A DNA stretch of 47,174 bases from JBHHZI01 sp046757965 (GTDB lineage: Bacteria > Acidobacteriota > Polarisedimenticolia > SMYD01). A program made the position numbers and the translations under genes. Location of the stretch: positions 1-47,174 of the forward strand of contig JBHHZI010000007.1 of NCBI GenBank assembly GCA_046757965.1, read 5' to 3'. This document shows positions 44,294 to 47,174 of the stretch, one piece after another (the first letter of the stretch is position 1; each line of letters starts with the position of its first letter). The notes beneath the pieces are model-generated. The model was not told the DNA's origin. It did no database searches and saw only the letters and a list, made by a program, of their open reading frames with translations.

Positions 44294-45255
44294 CCCACGA
44301 TTCCGGCCCGTTCCTGCGGCCCTGTCTGGACGGCATCCGGCAACAGACACGACGTCCGGACGCCGTGCGGTTCATCGATTGCGCCTCGACAGACGGGACC
44401 GCGGACCGGTTGCGGACCGTCTGCCGCCGGCAACCGGGCATCGATTTTCTCCCGCTGGCCGCGAATCGGGGATACGCCGGCGGCCACAACGCCGGTCTGG
44501 CCGCAGGCGACGAGGAACTCGTCCTGCTGCTCAACCCCGACGTTCGCCTCGAGGCGCGGTTCATCGAGGAGGCGGTGGCCGTCATGAATCAACACCCCCA
44601 GGCCGGCGCCGTCAGCGGCCGTCTGGTGCGCGGCGACCTCCATCTTGACGAGGTCCCGGGTCCACTGATCGATTCCACGGGCCTGGTCATGACCAGGACG
44701 CAGCGCCACCGGGACCGTGGCGCGGGGCAGATCGACAGCGGTCAGTTCGATCAGGCAACCGAGATCTTCGGGGCCTCCGGGGCGGCCCCGCTGTATCGAC
44801 GAAAGATGCTCGAGGACATCGCCATCGACGGGGAGATCTTCGACGAGAACTTCTTCGCCTACCGGGAGGACGTGGACCTGGCCTGGCGTGCCCGCCTCAT
44901 GGGCTGGAGCGCCTGGTATGCGCCCCGGGCGCGCGCCGTGCACCGCCGGCGACTCCGGCCGGGGTCCCGGCGCCGGGCACCGGCATTCATCAATCGTCAT
45001 TCGGTGAAGAACCGGTTTCTCCTGCGCATGAAGAATCAGACCTGGTCGAACCTGGGCCGGACGTGGCCGGGGATCGGCACCGACATGCTTCTCATCGGAT
45101 GGCTGCTGGTGGCCGAGCGGTCGTCGCTGGGCGGCCTCGCGGAGGCCTTCGCCGCGCGCCGGGCCACCTGGGAGAAACGGAGGCAGATCATGGCCCGCCG
45201 TCGGGTCCGCGGGTGGGATGTGGATCGCTGGTTCGTGTCGGGCCACGCCGACTGA
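44263..45255 (+). CDS. Glycosyltransferase family 2
   Basis: The ATG at 44263 has GAGGAG about 9 bases upstream. Motifs are VHVLTHDSGPFLRPCL, RFIDCASTDGTADRL, LLLNPDVRLEARF and FFAYREDVDLAWRARLMGW. The phrase ASGAAPLYRRKMLEDI is the usual acceptor-side element of WcaA/WbbL-like enzymes. The C-terminal region has a run of aromatic and basic residues and possibly one membrane-associated helix (DMLLIGWLLVAE). The stop overlaps the possible CTG start of the next gene. Confidence 0.92.
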   Translation: MAERVAVHVLTHDSGPFLRPCLDGIRQQTRRPDAVRFIDCASTDGTADRLRTVCRRQPGIDFLPLAANRGYAGGHNAGLAAGDEELVLLLNPDVRLEARFIEEAVAVMNQHPQAGAVSGRLVRGDLHLDEVPGPLIDSTGLVMTRTQRHRDRGAGQIDSGQFDQATEIFGASGAAPLYRRKMLEDIAIDGEIFDENFFAYREDVDLAWRARLMGWSAWYAPRARAVHRRRLRPGSRRRAPAFINRHSVKNRFLLRMKNQTWSNLGRTWPGIGTDMLLIGWLLVAERSSLGGLAEAFAARRATWEKRRQIMARRRVRGWDVDRWFVSGHAD

Positions 45256-46397
45256 GGAGATCGACGGTCGGCCGTCTTGCCATAGCCATTCTCGGCACAC
45301 GCGGCGTCCCCGCGCGTTACAGCGGCTTCGAGACGTTCGCCGAGCAGATCGGGGTGCGTCTGGCGAGCCGCGGCCACGGCGTGTGCGTGTACCGGCGCAG
45401 CCGGTTCGCACGACACGGTGAGATTCCCGGCATCGACAGCGTCACGCTGCCCGCGATCTACGCCAAGCACCTGGAAACGCTCTCCCATACATTTCTCTCG
45501 GTTCTCCACTGCTGCAGCCGGCGTCCAGACATCGCGCTGGTTTGCAACACGGTCAACGCAGCCTTCCTGCCGCTGCTGACGGCGGCGGGCATCCCGACCG
45601 TCCTCAACGTCGATGGTGTCGAGTGGCAGCGGCGCAAGTGGGGCGCGTCTGGACGCGCCGTTCACCGGCTGTCCGAACACCTCGCGGTCCACATGGCGGA
45701 TATCATCGTGGCCGACAGCCGGACGGTTCAGGACTACTATCGCACCCGGCATGGATGCGAGTCTGTCTTCATCCCATACGGCGGCGAACTGACGCCGCCG
45801 GAATCCACCGCGTTCCTGGCAAGACAGGGTCTCGTCCCCGGGGACTACGACCTGTGCGTCTGTCGATTCGAGCCCGAGAACAACCCGCTCACCGTGGTCC
45901 GGGCCCGCTCTCGCCTCTCGACGTCGACGCCTCTGGCCATGGTGGGCACCGCACCGTACGCCAGCCGGTACATCGCCGCGGTGCGCCGGGCGGCGCCGGC
46001 GTCGGTCCGCTTCCTGGGGCCGCGCTTCGCCGATGAGTACCGGCAGCTCCTCTTCGATGCCCGCCTGGTGGTCTACGCCGGGGAGGTCGGAGGCACCCAT
46101 CCCCTTCTCGTCGAGGCGATGGGAGCGGCGCGCCCCATCATCTACAACGGCACACCGGAGAACATCGAGACCGTGGGCCATGCCGGGCTCGCCTACTCCG
46201 CCGGCAGCGAGAGCGCCCTGGTGGAGGCCTGGAAGCGCCTGGACCGTTCCCGGCAACTGCGGACCGGCCTCGGGCAACGCGCCGGCCGCCGGGCCCGGTC
46301 GCGCTACCGCTGGGACGCGGTCACCCTCGCCTACGAGTCGCTGTTTTCTCGCCTGGCCGGCCGGCACGGGCCCGGACGAGGACCCGTTGTCGGCTGA
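45252..46397 (+). CDS. Glycosyltransferase family 4 with DUF1972 N-terminus; start codon unusual
   Basis: The N-terminal domain AIAILGTRGVPARYSGFETFAEQI is the DUF1972 signature of rhamnosyl/galactosyl-type GT4 enzymes. The donor domain has CRFEPENNPLTVVRA and GGTHPLLVEAMGAARPIIYNGT. No ATG, GTG or TTG lies in the right place. A CTG at 45252 overlaps the upstream TGA (CTGA), matching the ATGA/GTGA/TTGA couplings elsewhere in the window. The nearest canonical in-frame start is GTG at 45213, which would add 13 residues (MGCGSLVRVGPRR) read from within the upstream gene. I give the CTG, but the start is open. The stop directly abuts the stop of the convergent gene (TGATCA). Confidence 0.85.
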   Translation: MRRSTVGRLAIAILGTRGVPARYSGFETFAEQIGVRLASRGHGVCVYRRSRFARHGEIPGIDSVTLPAIYAKHLETLSHTFLSVLHCCSRRPDIALVCNTVNAAFLPLLTAAGIPTVLNVDGVEWQRRKWGASGRAVHRLSEHLAVHMADIIVADSRTVQDYYRTRHGCESVFIPYGGELTPPESTAFLARQGLVPGDYDLCVCRFEPENNPLTVVRARSRLSTSTPLAMVGTAPYASRYIAAVRRAAPASVRFLGPRFADEYRQLLFDARLVVYAGEVGGTHPLLVEAMGAARPIIYNGTPENIETVGHAGLAYSAGSESALVEAWKRLDRSRQLRTGLGQRAGRRARSRYRWDAVTLAYESLFSRLAGRHGPGRGPVVG

Positions 46398-47174
46398 TCA
46401 GTTCCCGGTGACGGTCACCCGGATGTTCGGACCGTAGCCGTTCATCGGCTGGGAGACACCGGCACGGCTCGCATCTCCCACGATCAGAAGATTGCTCAGC
46501 GGCTGGCCGCTGGTCGACGAGTTGGGAACAAATCGAATCTCCGTCGACCCCGCACTGATGCCACGGAACCGCGCCCGGGCGAAGACGATCTCCGAGCTGT
46601 CGAACGCCGACGATGACGTTCCCCCCAGCCCGTTCAAGGTATTGAACCCGCTGCCCGTGAACGCACGCACCGCGATCTTCACCCGGCCGGCAACACCCAG
46701 TACGATCTCCCCCGCCGCCTCCTGCGCACTCGAGAGCGTCCGGTCCCGCGACGAGATGCGGAACCCGCGCTCCAGGTCGAGCCCGGTGAACACGAGAACA
46801 TTCGGGTCGAATTCGAGCTGCACCTTGATGCCCCGGATGGTCGTCGTCGACATGTAGGGCCCCCGGATGACGAGGGGAATGCTGATCTCGTCGGGGCGAA
46901 GGCTCGAGTGGAAGATGGTGTACGGAACCTCTACCGGTGGTGGGGCGCTCTGCTTCGGCGACAGCACGACCTTGACCACGTAAACTCCCGCGGCCGGAAT
47001 ATCGAACTCGAGTCGTGGGTCCAGGTCGCCTGGCCCCGTGTCGTCGACCGCGGCGAGCAACGCCCGCAACTGGCGAGCGGAGCGCGTGCGTTGGGTGACG
47101 TCTTGGACCAGCGCGTGGAATCCGCGAACGCCGTGGTCGGTTACCTGTGGAATCAAGTGGACCTCGGTGTCCCG
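46398..47174 (-). CDS. C-terminal part of a secreted protein with a cohesin-like domain (partial)
   Basis: The frame stays open to the window edge, so the N-terminus is missing. Residues read EISIPLVIRGPYMSTTTIRGIKVQLEFDPNVLVFTG and later AGSTEIRFVPNSS, the pattern of a cohesin/dockerin-type beta sandwich (strand with FDP, GVAGRVKIAV core). Upstream of it is FDIPAAGVYVVKVVLSP, another beta element. The domain likely mediates surface or extracellular protein contacts. The flanking position next to the glycan cluster is suggestive but proves no link. Confidence 0.6.
   Translation of the reverse strand, partial: RDTEVHLIPQVTDHGVRGFHALVQDVTQRTRSARQLRALLAAVDDTGPGDLDPRLEFDIPAAGVYVVKVVLSPKQSAPPPVEVPYTIFHSSLRPDEISIPLVIRGPYMSTTTIRGIKVQLEFDPNVLVFTGLDLERGFRISSRDRTLSSAQEAAGEIVLGVAGRVKIAVRAFTGSGFNTLNGLGGTSSSAFDSSEIVFARARFRGISAGSTEIRFVPNSSTSGQPLSNLLIVGDASRAGVSQPMNGYGPNIRVTVTGN

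Overview
The window is GC-rich chromosomal DNA from a bacterium. It is gene-dense, with many 4-base stop/start overlaps (ATGA, GTGA, TTGA). Two futalosine-pathway menaquinone genes, HtrA proteases, an NtrY/NtrX-like pair, an outer-membrane barrel protein, O-antigen-type glycosyltransferases and a secreted FG-GAP-type protein point to a diderm. I would guess Acidobacteriota or a neighbouring phylum, but only from gene style; there is no rRNA in the window.

Layout. At 1-1.9 kb lie the start of a large secreted protein (apparently frameshifted), an initiator tRNA with clear promoter and terminator, and an NTF2-fold lipoprotein. At 1.9-4.1 kb a sugar N-methyltransferase-like gene faces a UDP-GlcNAc 2-epimerase-like gene, with a glycine-zipper mini-gene between. 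At 4.2-10.1 kb a minus-strand operon carries a DHDPS-family lyase, an SDR epimerase and two ABC ATPase/permease pairs. An outer-membrane barrel gene with its own promoter follows. At 11.6-18.4 kb a minus-strand run reads murA, HIT hydrolase, thiolase, 3-hydroxyacyl-CoA dehydrogenase and a helicase fused to a DEDD exonuclease (MrfA-MrfB-like). At 18.4-25.6 kb lie an FmdB-type zinc ribbon protein, galU, tRNA-Ser(TGA), a TPR lipoprotein, an NtrYX-like two-component system, a dihaem cytochrome c, tRNA-Ser(GCT) and tRNA-Gln(CTG).

At 25.6-29.3 kb there are two coupled small Cys/His proteins, one with an AT-hook-like segment, and a set of TPR/membrane proteins. At 29.4-33.4 kb a plus-strand operon holds rlmN, an active HtrA and a second HtrA-like protein that has lost the catalytic triad. 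At 33.4-36.4 kb are a ThiE/TenI protein, a small membrane protein and mqnA-mqnC. A glutamate/leucine dehydrogenase follows. At 37.9-46.4 kb is a surface-polysaccharide cluster with six glycosyltransferases, one O-antigen ligase/polymerase and one unknown protein. The right edge holds the C-terminal part of a secreted cohesin-like protein.

How they fit together: galU, the epimerase and methyltransferase genes and the glycosyltransferase cluster all belong to activated-sugar and surface-glycan metabolism; murA starts peptidoglycan synthesis; the HtrA pair and TPR lipoproteins serve the envelope. Promoters have TTGACA-like -35 and TAgaaT/TATAAT-like -10 elements. At mqnA and one glycosyltransferase the -10 lies only 6-7 bases before the start codon, which suggests leaderless mRNAs.

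The observations I rate highest are the helicase-exonuclease fusion, the active/inactive HtrA tandem, the paired small proteins sharing a C-x9-C-x2-H-Y knuckle, and the possible leaderless or non-canonical starts. All functional calls come from reading motifs; no database search was run.
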